From an uncultured Prevotellaceae bacterium (GTDB lineage Bacteria > Bacteroidota > Bacteroidia > Bacteroidales > Bacteroidaceae), in contig CAMKTN010000009.1 of assembly GCA_946415705.1 (NCBI GenBank), forward strand, positions 1-64,000: 64,000 nt of DNA, given 5' to 3'. Of the stretch, positions 1 through 8,975 are shown piece by piece; position 1 is the stretch's first letter; the number at the start of each line of letters is the position of its first letter. A program made the translations under genes and the position numbers. The notes below the pieces were generated by a model. The model had not been told where the DNA came from, did no database searches, and saw nothing but the letters and a program-made list of their open reading frames with translations.

Positions 1-53
1 AGAATACATGCCTGTCACGCATGGGGTCACGAGTTCGAGCCTCGTACGCACCG
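1..53 (+). tRNA. tRNA-Asp (GTC), 3' portion, truncated by window start
   Basis: Anticodon loop CTGTCAC, T-arm ACGAG-TTCGAGC-CTCGT, acceptor 3' strand ACGCACC + G. Confidence 0.85.
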
Positions 54-65
54 CACAATAAAAGA

Positions 66-91
66 AGGAGTCCTGTGGGACTCCTTTTTTG
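66..91. terminator. Rho-independent (bidirectional) terminator between tRNA and uvrB
   Basis: AAGGAGTCC-TGT-GGGACTCCTTTTTT hairpin plus T tract. Confidence 0.8.
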
Positions 92-93
92 TT

Positions 94-2127
94 TTAGGCT
101 GGTTCCTCGAGTTGTGCCATGAGGGAGAGCATCTGGTCGCGCAACTGGGCGGCGGTGATGAAGTCGAGCTTCTTGGCGGCCTCCTGCATCTGACGGCGGA
201 GCTGGTCGATGCGCTTGCGCAGCTGGTCGGGTGTGAGGTATTCGACCTCCGCCTCTGCCGCCATGGGCAACGGCTGCTCCGGCTCCACATAGGCGCGGCG
301 GTCATGCAATAAGGTAGATTCATGGTTGGCGGCCACAAGGTCTGTCATCGTGCGGTCCTTGCGAATCTGCGTGGGCGTGATGCCATGTTCCTCATTATAA
401 CGGAGTTGCTTCTCGCGTCGGCGGTTGGTCTCGTCGATGGTGAGTTGCATGGACTCTGTGATGCTGTCGCCGTACATGATGGCCTTTCCATGAACGTTAC
501 GCGCCGCACGCCCTACGGTCTGCGTGAGTGAGCGATGGCTGCGCAGGAAGCCTTCCTTGTCCGCATCGAGGATGGCCACGAGCGACACCTCGGGCAGGTC
601 GAGGCCCTCGCGCAACAAGTTGACACCCACGAGGACATCGAACTTACCTGCGCGCAGGTCGTCCATGATCTGCACACGCTCCAGCGTATCTACATCGCTG
701 TGGATATAGCGCGCCTGCACGCCGTGGTTCATCAAGTATTCCGTCAGCTCCTCGGCCATTCGCTTGGTGAGCGTCGTGACCAATGTGCGCTCATCCACCT
801 CTATACGTTGCTCGATTTCCTCCATAAGGTCATCCACCTGGTTGGCCGTGGGTCGCACCTCGATGACGGGATCCAAAAGCCCCGTAGGTCGTATCACCTG
901 CTCCACGATAATGCCCTCGCTCTTAGCCAATTCATAATCTGCGGGCGTGGCAGAGACGTAGATGGTCTGGGGCGTTAGTGCCTCGAACTCCTCGAACTTC
1001 AACGGACGGTTGTCCAAGGCCGCCGGCAAGCGGAAGCCATACTCTACGAGGTTCGTCTTGCGGGCACGGTCGCCGCCATACATCGCCGAGATCTGCGGCA
1101 CGCTGACATGGCTCTCGTCGATGACCATGAGGAAGTCCTCGGGGAAGAAATCCAGGAGGCAATAAGGCCTCGTTCCCGGCGGGCGTCCGTCGAAATAGCG
1201 GCTGTAATTCTCGATGCCGGAGCAGTGGCCCAACTCACGTATCATCTCCATATCGTAGGTGACACGTTCATAGAGTCGCTTGGATTCCAGCTTCTTACCA
1301 ATCTCATCGAAGTACTGCACGCGCGCCGCGAGGTCGTCCTCAATCTGATGGATGGCCGCATTCGTCTGCTCCTTGGTCGTCATGAACAGATTCGCTGGGT
1401 ATATCTTATATTCCTGGAACTCACCGACACGCGTCATCGCAACGGCATCCACCTCTTCGATGCTGTCGATCTCATCGTCCCAGAAGGTGATGCGCAAGAG
1501 GTTGTCGGAGTAGGCCAGGAAGACATCCACGGTGTCGCCCTTGACACGATATTCGCCTCGCGCGAGGCTGACATCGTTGCGCGTGTACAGCGAGTCGTTG
1601 AGGCGTCGCAGGAGAGCGTTGCGGTCGAGGATCTGCCCCCGATGCAGCTCGATGACATTCTCATAGAAGGCGGCAGGATTTCCCATGCCGTAAATACAAG
1701 ATACAGAGCTCACAACGATCACATCACAACGACCTGAGAGGAGCGCCGACGTGGCCGCAAGGCGCAGCTTGTCAATCTCGTCGTTGATGGCCAGATCCTT
1801 CTCTATATAGGTGTCCGTGGAAGGGATATACGCCTCGGGCTGGTAGTAGTCGTAGTAGCTGACATAATACTCCACGGCGTTATGGGGAAAGAACGCCTTC
1901 ATCTCGCCATAGAGCTGTGCGGCAAGCGTCTTGTTGTGTGAGAGGATGAGGGTGGGCTTGCCCACGTTCTGGATGACGTTGGCGATGGTGAAGGTCTTAC
2001 CCGAGCCCGTCACGCCCAGCAACGTCTGCGCCGGCAGCCCGTCGAGGACGCCCTGCGTGAGCTGTGCGATGGCCTCGGGCTGGTCGCCTGTAGGCTGGTA
2101 TTTCGATATCAGTTCGTACTTGGGCAT
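94..2127 (-). CDS. uvrB: Excinuclease ABC subunit B
   Basis: 677 aa; Walker A GVTGSGKTFT, YYDYYQPEAYIP, C-terminal UVR motif. Confidence 0.98.
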   Translation of the reverse strand: MPKYELISKYQPTGDQPEAIAQLTQGVLDGLPAQTLLGVTGSGKTFTIANVIQNVGKPTLILSHNKTLAAQLYGEMKAFFPHNAVEYYVSYYDYYQPEAYIPSTDTYIEKDLAINDEIDKLRLAATSALLSGRCDVIVVSSVSCIYGMGNPAAFYENVIELHRGQILDRNALLRRLNDSLYTRNDVSLARGEYRVKGDTVDVFLAYSDNLLRITFWDDEIDSIEEVDAVAMTRVGEFQEYKIYPANLFMTTKEQTNAAIHQIEDDLAARVQYFDEIGKKLESKRLYERVTYDMEMIRELGHCSGIENYSRYFDGRPPGTRPYCLLDFFPEDFLMVIDESHVSVPQISAMYGGDRARKTNLVEYGFRLPAALDNRPLKFEEFEALTPQTIYVSATPADYELAKSEGIIVEQVIRPTGLLDPVIEVRPTANQVDDLMEEIEQRIEVDERTLVTTLTKRMAEELTEYLMNHGVQARYIHSDVDTLERVQIMDDLRAGKFDVLVGVNLLREGLDLPEVSLVAILDADKEGFLRSHRSLTQTVGRAARNVHGKAIMYGDSITESMQLTIDETNRRREKQLRYNEEHGITPTQIRKDRTMTDLVAANHESTLLHDRRAYVEPEQPLPMAAEAEVEYLTPDQLRKRIDQLRRQMQEAAKKLDFITAAQLRDQMLSLMAQLEEPA

Positions 2128-2139
2128 AGCGGTGCGACG

Positions 2140-3225
2140 TCACCATCTGATAGGCTTGATGCCAGTGGGAATACTCTGGAAGGCAGCATAGCGCTGCGCG
2201 ATGTTCTGTGTGATGGACGGAGCGTATAAGGTGAACTCATATCTGTGATAATTTTTCTTACCCATAATCCATGTTACTGGATAGAATCCAAAGTCCTCCA
2301 CGATGTAATTATCAACAAACATAATATTACGGTCCATATCCTTACGTACTGTCACTGGTCTATCTGGATCCACCCTTTGTACCCACGATATCTCGGCAGG
2401 TGTGTCATCTATTTTCCAATTAACAGGATTGATAGCACAGGCCACTGGTTCCTGAATAATCGGCCATATCGATCGCTCGTCACCCACCGATGAGAAACAA
2501 CATGTGACACCTACATCAGAAGCTCCTGTAGCAGGCACTATATTCGGCGATAGCAGATCCTCTTCGGTTATCTTATACCCTATTACATAAGCTGCCACTA
2601 GACGCTTCATGTGCGACGGCTGTAACTCTTTCAACATTTCCACGGTAGCCTTACCACCTTGGCTATATCCCGCGATGATGAAGGGGCGCCCGTTATTGAA
2701 ATGTTCCAAGTAATAATTGAAGGCCCGCTTGATATCCTGAAAGGCATAGGGGAAGCGCGAGGCCAGCGTGCTCTCGCTGGCAAAGCTCTGCAAGGTGACC
2801 TGACGATAATAGAAGCTATAGAGATTTGCCGTAATGCCAAAAACCGGCACAGCCTTATCAAAATCAGGAGAAAAGGCCTTACGCTGGTTCTCGTCATAGA
2901 CATTCATGTGCCCGTAAGTCTTCCAGCCCGAGATATAGTCTGTGATCACCTCGGTGGGGCAGGTGTAGAAGACGTCCAAATCCGTCTTGCCCAGCATCGC
3001 CTCCTGTATAAACCACATGTCGGGGTCGGAGTAATCCGGCTCCGGCGGCAGGTTGACGGCATTCAGGTCCAGCGGTTCCAGCTCCAGCGTATCCGGCACA
3101 TAGACATCCTCCTCTACATCACCGCCGTCGCCCAACGGGAGCAGCTCCTGTCCATCGTCGGAAGAACATGCCACGACGCCCAGCAGAAGGAACAACCATA
3201 ACAGGCTTAAAGAGACTTTTCGCAT
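2140..3225 (-). CDS. DUF3089-like alpha/beta hydrolase lipoprotein
   Basis: Lipoprotein signal peptide LLLGVVACSS from internal Met; GYSQGG nucleophile elbow. Confidence 0.7.
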   Translation of the reverse strand: MRKVSLSLLWLFLLLGVVACSSDDGQELLPLGDGGDVEEDVYVPDTLELEPLDLNAVNLPPEPDYSDPDMWFIQEAMLGKTDLDVFYTCPTEVITDYISGWKTYGHMNVYDENQRKAFSPDFDKAVPVFGITANLYSFYYRQVTLQSFASESTLASRFPYAFQDIKRAFNYYLEHFNNGRPFIIAGYSQGGKATVEMLKELQPSHMKRLVAAYVIGYKITEEDLLSPNIVPATGASDVGVTCCFSSVGDERSIWPIIQEPVACAINPVNWKIDDTPAEISWVQRVDPDRPVTVRKDMDRNIMFVDNYIVEDFGFYPVTWIMGKKNYHRYEFTLYAPSITQNIAQRYAAFQSIPTGIKPIRW

Positions 3226-3316
3226 AGCGTAATCGTTGATTTTCGGCGCAAAGTTACGAAAAAAGGCTGAACAAAATGCAATAGTTGCCACTTTTTATAT
3301 AAAAAGTCTGTTCTCT

Positions 3317-3348
3317 TTTGGTCAAGTCAGCAGAAAACTCTACCTTTG
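3317..3348 (+). promoter_or_regulatory. Bacteroidetes-type promoter for bamD
   Basis: TTTG-N20-TACCTTTG upstream of the start at 3369. Confidence 0.65.
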
Positions 3349-3368
3349 CAGCCGTTTAAGCACAATTC

Positions 3369-4211
3369 ATGAAGAAAATCATCACTCTCCTGCTCTCTGC
3401 CCTCGTGGTACTTGCCAGTTGCGGCGAATACAACAAGGTGGCCAAGTATGGAGACCCGGAATATAAATATGAGGTAGCCAAATCGTGCTACGCGCGCGGC
3501 AAATACACCCAAGCCTACGATCTCCTCAACAGCGTTGTCATCAACTTCAAGGGGTCGGCGTATGGCGAGGAGTGTCTGTATCTGATGGCGATGAGCGCCT
3601 TCAAGGGCCGCGACTACGACCTGTCATCGGCGGCCTTCAAGAAATACTATCAGAGCTACCCCCGTGGCACCTACGTGGAGGAAGCCCGCTACCACAGCGG
3701 CCTCGCGCTCTACGAGAGCATCCCCGACGTCCGCCTGGACCAGACTGCCACCTATCAGGCCATTGCCGAGCTGCAGAACTTCCTGGACTACTACCCCTAC
3801 ACCCGTCTCAAGGAGCAGACGCAGGACATGCTGCAACGCCTGCAGGACCACCTCATCGAGAAGGAGCAGCGCTCGGCACAGCTATACTACGACCTGGGTT
3901 CCTATATCGGCAACAGCACCAGCGGCGGCTCGAACTACGAGGCCTGCATCGTGACCGCGGAGAATGCGCTGCGCGACTATCCCTACGCCTCTGCTGAGCG
4001 TCGCGAGAAATTCATGATTCTCATCCTGCGCTCACGCTTTCATCTGGCCAACAAGAGCGTGGAGGAAAAGCGCATCGACCGCTTCCGCCAGACCATCGAC
4101 GAGTACTACGGCTTTATCAACGAGTTCCCCGAATCCAAATACAAGAAGGAGGCCGACGGCTACTTCGCCAAGTGCCAGAAAGCCATCAAGGGACTGCCGA
4201 TAGAGGATTAA
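3369..4211 (+). CDS. bamD: Outer membrane protein assembly factor BamD
   Basis: Lipoprotein with TPR-like repeats, ...YAVAKSCYARGKYTQAYDLL-type sequence. Confidence 0.9.
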   Translation: MKKIITLLLSALVVLASCGEYNKVAKYGDPEYKYEVAKSCYARGKYTQAYDLLNSVVINFKGSAYGEECLYLMAMSAFKGRDYDLSSAAFKKYYQSYPRGTYVEEARYHSGLALYESIPDVRLDQTATYQAIAELQNFLDYYPYTRLKEQTQDMLQRLQDHLIEKEQRSAQLYYDLGSYIGNSTSGGSNYEACIVTAENALRDYPYASAERREKFMILILRSRFHLANKSVEEKRIDRFRQTIDEYYGFINEFPESKYKKEADGYFAKCQKAIKGLPIED

Positions 4212-4298
4212 AGCCCCCTGTGGTCCCCAAGGGGGACAATGGAAAATTGAGAATTGAAAATTGTAAATTGTAAAATCGTAAAATTGTAAAATATAAAG

Positions 4299-4637
4299 AT
4301 GGATTACAAGAAAACAAACGCACCCACTAACACCGTGACACAGAACATCATGGAGCTCTGTGAGGACACGGAAAACATCTACGAGAGCGTGGCTATCATC
4401 GCCAAGCGCGCCAACCAGATCAGCGCCGACATGAAGACCGAGCTGTCGAAGAAGCTCCAGGAGTTTGCTTCCAACAACGATAACCTCGACGAGGTCTTTG
4501 AGAACCGCGAGCAGATTGAGATTAGCCGCTACTACGAGAAGCTGCCCAAACCCACCCTCATCGCCACACAGGAATTCCGCGAGGGTAAGATCTACTTCCG
4601 CAATCCGGCCAAGGAGGCCGACGTGGACGACCTATGA
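4299..4637 (+). CDS. DNA-directed RNA polymerase omega/Rpb6-like subunit
   Basis: MDYKKTNAPTNTVTQ..YESVAIIAKRANQI, typical Bacteroidetes omega subunit. Confidence 0.85.
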   Translation: MDYKKTNAPTNTVTQNIMELCEDTENIYESVAIIAKRANQISADMKTELSKKLQEFASNNDNLDEVFENREQIEISRYYEKLPKPTLIATQEFREGKIYFRNPAKEADVDDL

Positions 4638-5155
4638 TCCAGCGCATCCAAACTGTCTATCTCGCACTGGCAGCCCTTCTCTGCATCGCCTGCCTCTGCT
4701 TGCCTGTCGCCCGCTTCACGGACCAGGCCGGCGAGGAGTGTGCCACGATGTACAACCTGTGGATCCACGTGCCGGCACCCATCGGGGCTACCATCACGAC
4801 GATGGCCTCCGACACTCCCGTCCTGGCCGCAGAGGCTGAAGGCGAACACGTCTTCACGCCGTGGGCTCTGTTTGCCCTGCTGGTGCTGACGACGACCGCT
4901 GAAATCCTGTGCATCTTCTTCTATCGCCAACGTCTGGCGCAATCACGTCTGGCACTCCTCTGCAGCATCCTCCTCATTGGGTGGTATGTGCTCTACTGTG
5001 CCTTCGCCATCGTGATTCCCGGCGACACCGGCACCCATTTCCTGCCGACCCCGTGGGCCGCTTTCCCTGCCATCGCCTGCATCCTCTGCTACCTGGCCTT
5101 CCGTGCCATCCTGAAAGACGAGATGCTGGTGCGATCCCTGGACCGCCTGCGCTAA
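4634..5155 (+). CDS. DUF4293 family membrane protein
   Basis: MIQRIQTVYLALAALL, 4 TM segments, follows omega subunit. Confidence 0.8.
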   Translation: MIQRIQTVYLALAALLCIACLCLPVARFTDQAGEECATMYNLWIHVPAPIGATITTMASDTPVLAAEAEGEHVFTPWALFALLVLTTTAEILCIFFYRQRLAQSRLALLCSILLIGWYVLYCAFAIVIPGDTGTHFLPTPWAAFPAIACILCYLAFRAILKDEMLVRSLDRLR

Positions 5156-5181
5156 ACGCATCCCTTCAAAAGAACATCCCC

Positions 5182-6330
5182 ATGATCAGAAGCATCCTCA
5201 CCACACTCCTCACCCTCGTGCTCATCACCTCCAGCGCCTTCGCGCAACACCTGGTCACACAGCGCCAAGTGCGCATGGGCGTCGTGCTGCCGCTGAAGGA
5301 AAAGAGTGCCCGTGGAGCCAAGATGGTGGAGTTCTATCAGGGAATGCTCATGGCCGTCGATAGCCTCAAGCGCGAAGGCCTCTCCGTGGATGTCCAGACC
5401 CTGCACTCAGGCGCTACCGCCTCCGAGATGGACATGCTGCTCTCATCCCACTCCCTCAGCGACTGCGACATCGTCTTCGGCCCCTTGGACGCCGCACAGC
5501 TGCCCGCACTCGCCGACTACTGCGACCTCCACGACACGCACCTCGTGGTGCCCTTCACCACGCTGGCCACACAGCTCACAGGCCACCCGCGCCAGTACCT
5601 CATCAATGCCCCACGCCCGCGCGTGCAGGAAGAAGCCGTGTGGTACATACAGAGCCAGTTCGCCGACTACAACATCATCCTCGTGGAGACCAACGAGGCC
5701 AACGAGGAAGGCACCGCCCTCGTGGAGCTGCTGCGCAAGAACCTCAACAAGGATGCCTACTACCTGCGCGTCCTCAACATCGAAGGCGACGACATGGCCT
5801 TCCTGCAAGCCTTCAACCCCACGCGCAAGAACCTCATCATCCCCAACTCCTCCTCCCTGAAAGCCTTCAACAAGCTCACCACCAAGCTGAAGGACTTCCA
5901 GCAGCAGCACGCCCACTACGAGATGGCCCTCTTCGGCTACCCCGCCTGGCAGACCTACACACAGCAGCTGCTCTCCGACTTCTACCAGATGAACACCTAC
6001 GTCTATACCTCCTTCTACCGCAACCCCCTGTCGCGCCGCTGCGAGGCCATAGACCGCCAGTTCATGCAGTGGTTCCACACACCCATGAGCCCCACCTACC
6101 CGCGCTATGCACTCATGGGCTTCGACCTCGCCTACTATTTCCTGCGAGGCATCTACATCTTCGGGCGCGCCGACCTGGAGGAATCCCTCAACACCGTACC
6201 CGCCGACCCCTACCAGCACCCGCTCCACTTTGAGAGTCAGCGCGAGGGCGACGGCTACATCAACACCTTCGTGGAACTTATCCACTACTCCCCCACCCAG
6301 ACCATCGAACTCATCAACCGCAACCGCTGA
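5182..6330 (+). CDS. Type 1 periplasmic-binding-fold secreted protein
   Basis: Signal peptide then MGVVLPLKEKSARGAKMVEFYQGMLMAVDSL; start chosen at the internal Met after the DUF4293 stop. Confidence 0.75.
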   Translation: MIRSILTTLLTLVLITSSAFAQHLVTQRQVRMGVVLPLKEKSARGAKMVEFYQGMLMAVDSLKREGLSVDVQTLHSGATASEMDMLLSSHSLSDCDIVFGPLDAAQLPALADYCDLHDTHLVVPFTTLATQLTGHPRQYLINAPRPRVQEEAVWYIQSQFADYNIILVETNEANEEGTALVELLRKNLNKDAYYLRVLNIEGDDMAFLQAFNPTRKNLIIPNSSSLKAFNKLTTKLKDFQQQHAHYEMALFGYPAWQTYTQQLLSDFYQMNTYVYTSFYRNPLSRRCEAIDRQFMQWFHTPMSPTYPRYALMGFDLAYYFLRGIYIFGRADLEESLNTVPADPYQHPLHFESQREGDGYINTFVELIHYSPTQTIELINRNR

Positions 6331-7067
6331 TGAAGCCCGCCAGCCTCCTCCTGCTCCTTGCCGTTCTGCTCTGTGCGCCACTACAGGCGCAGGTGGGCGA
6401 ACACCGCAACGACCTCACCATAGGCCTCAACGGCGGCTACCTCCTCAACCGCACCTCCTTCAATCCCACTATCAAGAAAGTGTTTAAAGGCGGCGAGACC
6501 TTCGGCGTCACCGTGCGCTACACCTGCGAGAAATACTTCGCCGCCATCTGCGCCATACAAGCCGAAATCAACTACGCCAACATGGGCTGGAAGGAAGACA
6601 TCGACCCCGAACTCAGCAGCGACACCTACTACCGCGACATGCGCTATATCCAGCTGCCTATCTTCGCGCGCCTCAGCTGGGGTCGCGAGCGCAAAGGCTT
6701 CCTCTTCGGTTTCCTCATAGGCCCCCAGCTCGGCTACTGCTTCAGCGAGACCGAACACTATAGCGACCCTTGGGCCGGCACGCCGCGACCCAACAACGTC
6801 ACCCAGCAGTACGGCAAAACCGTCGAGCGCCGCTTCGAGTACGGCATCTCCGGCGGCCTCTCCTTCGAGATAGGCACCAAACACGCAGGCCGCTTCATGC
6901 TCGAAGGCTACTACTTCTACGGCCTCAGCGACATCTTCAATAACAGCAAGAAAGACCCCTTCGGTCGTTCCGCCAACGGCGCCATCATCGTCAAAGCCGC
7001 CTACCTCTACGACATCATCCGCACCAAGGACATCGTCGAGAAACCCCGCAAGCGTAAGCGCAAATAA
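6330..7067 (+). CDS. PorT-family outer-membrane beta-barrel protein
   Basis: Signal peptide, beta-barrel pattern; TGATG overlap with previous gene. Confidence 0.75.
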   Translation: MKPASLLLLLAVLLCAPLQAQVGEHRNDLTIGLNGGYLLNRTSFNPTIKKVFKGGETFGVTVRYTCEKYFAAICAIQAEINYANMGWKEDIDPELSSDTYYRDMRYIQLPIFARLSWGRERKGFLFGFLIGPQLGYCFSETEHYSDPWAGTPRPNNVTQQYGKTVERRFEYGISGGLSFEIGTKHAGRFMLEGYYFYGLSDIFNNSKKDPFGRSANGAIIVKAAYLYDIIRTKDIVEKPRKRKRK

Positions 7068-7108
7068 CCCCAAGTTCTTCCACCGAGTCCCACTAATGGG
7101 ACACGCCC

Positions 7109-7196
7109 GAAGACCTATATCTTCACGCCTGAAGACCTATATCTTTAATCCAAAAGTCCTACGTCTTCAAGCCATAAGATCTACGTCTTCTCCTTG
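7109..7196. repeat. Four degenerate copies of a GAAGA-N6-TCTTC dyad at 22-bp period
   Basis: Copies start at 7109, 7131, 7153 and 7175. Confidence 0.8.
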
Positions 7197-7301
7197 TTCC
7201 ATCGCGACCGAACGATAACGACGCCTCCCTACAGCCATCACGACGCATCGTGACAGCCCTAATGACGCATCCTTCCATTCACTCGTCCTTATAAAGAAAA
7301 A

Positions 7302-7417
7302 GTTTTGCGAAAAACCCTACGAGCCCTACGCAGCTCGCCATCCCCCTGCCATAGACCCGCAAGCTCTCAAAGCAGATTCACCTACCCGCGTGCGTAGGGC
7401 TCATAGGGTTTTCAGCA
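7302..7417. repeat. Long imperfect inverted repeat
   Basis: AAAACCCTACGAGCCCTACGCA (7311-7332) versus TGCGTAGGGCTCATAGGGTTTT (7391-7412), extended by TTTTGC/GCAAAA. Confidence 0.8.
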
Positions 7418-7524
7418 AAAATAATTCTGTGGTTAGAGCTTCTATTTCAGAGATGACAGCGATTTTGGGTACCTTCATCATTTTATGTTTAAATAATTGA
7501 TTCGCAGAAAGATACGAAAGAATG

Positions 7525-7624
7525 AACCTACATCAATCCTACATGATCCTTCATGGCACCATCATAGTAATCCGTCGTAACGCTTCCAAGACCATGCAGG
7601 TATCATGCAGGTTCCATGTAGGTT
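7525..7624. repeat. Imperfect inverted repeat with CCTACAT submotifs at 10-11 nt spacing
   Basis: AACCTACATCAATCCTACATGATCCTTCATGG versus CCATGCAGGTATCATGCAGGTTCCATGTAGGTT. Confidence 0.75.
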
Positions 7625-7710
7625 TAAAATTGTGCAATTCACTAATCACCAGCCAATTAAGCTCAAAATGATGAAGGTATGTCAAATTCATGAGCAGCAA
7701 GCTTCATCGC

Positions 7711-7751
7711 CTTACACAGCAGGCTGCATCGTGCGATGCAGCCTGCTGGAT
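7711..7751. repeat. 41-bp palindromic repeat, copy 1 (copy 2 at 32948-32988)
   Basis: CTTACACAGCAGGCTGCATC-GTGC-GATGCAGCCTGCTGGAT. Confidence 0.9.
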
Positions 7752-7821
7752 ATTATACGCCTAAGGTTGAGAGATGACGGCGATGATTATGTATTTTTGT
7801 TCATGACACAACCCTTTATGC

Positions 7822-8937
7822 CTAACGTTTGAATGCCTTCTTATCACCTTGCTTCACATAGATGCCCTTGCTTGGGTTGGCAGTTCGGCGACCATCTAGA
7901 CTGTACCACTCGTCATCCTGAGCTACACCGCTATTAACCTTCAGAATGTTGGTCGGCACATCCAGCATCAGGCGCTCCACGTCGGCTCCATCATAGTTAA
8001 GCCAGCAACGGTACGCCGGCACCGTAACGGGCCGCTCGGCATCCACGCGGTAGAAACCTGTCACCGTGTTTTGACGCTGTAGCACATAACCCTCGTCAAT
8101 GACCTTCTGTTCGGTCGTTCCTGTCAACACCCATTCGCTGAATTCTGTCTCATTCGTGGCGGCAACGCCCTTGAACACGTAGTTGCCAGGTTCGCCTACC
8201 ACGATGAGCGGTGTCCCAGCCTTAATGGAAGGCTGTTGAGCCAGTAGGATGTGGTTATTCACAACCCCCGTGGCTGTATAGGTCGTCAGCCCGTCCGGCA
8301 CCTCCGCATCGAAGGGCAGCACCAGGGTTTCCACACCAGATGAGGTGACGGTGTAGGGAATCGACAGCCCGTCCTGCCCACCTGTGATGGTCAACTGAAA
8401 TGAGGGCTGCGACTGGGGCACATAGCCCGTCACCGTGTTCCCCTGGTTATGGCCGAAGACAACGCCTTCCGTGGTGATGGCGTAAGTGCCGTTCATCATC
8501 TGCGGATTGGCGATGAGGTCGATGGTGAAAAGTGCGTCCATCGGGTTGCCGTCCTCATCGTCGGGGTAGAAGTCATCGTTCTGATTCGACGAGCATATAA
8601 TCTTGATGGTCGTTGCGTCGGGCATATTACAACTGATGCTATGGCTCTCGGCGGCCCGCTCAGTGAGCTCTATGCTGTTAACCCATTCGCGGCCCTTCTT
8701 CACCTGTGCCACTGTGATTCCGTCCGGCACAATGAGCGACATATTGAAGGCGGTGTAGTCGCGCTCACCATCGTTCTCATAAACCATCAGACGCGTTGAA
8801 GTCGTGCCGTCGGCCGAGATGGTGATATTGTCCATCCACACCCTCAACGCCTCTGTCTGAATGTTCTGGCCAGCTGCCTGCCCTGCAACGAGGGCCAGGC
8901 CAGCAGCCAACAATAATGTCATTCTATTCATTTTCAT
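7822..8937 (-). CDS. Secreted cohesin-like domain protein with C-terminal sorting-type tail
   Basis: Signal peptide; VWMDNITISADGTTSTRLMVYEND..FNMSLIVPDGITV; C-term WYSLDGRRTANPSKGIYVKQGDKK. Confidence 0.65.
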   Translation of the reverse strand: MKMNRMTLLLAAGLALVAGQAAGQNIQTEALRVWMDNITISADGTTSTRLMVYENDGERDYTAFNMSLIVPDGITVAQVKKGREWVNSIELTERAAESHSISCNMPDATTIKIICSSNQNDDFYPDDEDGNPMDALFTIDLIANPQMMNGTYAITTEGVVFGHNQGNTVTGYVPQSQPSFQLTITGGQDGLSIPYTVTSSGVETLVLPFDAEVPDGLTTYTATGVVNNHILLAQQPSIKAGTPLIVVGEPGNYVFKGVAATNETEFSEWVLTGTTEQKVIDEGYVLQRQNTVTGFYRVDAERPVTVPAYRCWLNYDGADVERLMLDVPTNILKVNSGVAQDDEWYSLDGRRTANPSKGIYVKQGDKKAFKR

Positions 8938-8975
8938 TTGGACATTTACATTTCATTTTCTTCTATCACAACAAA

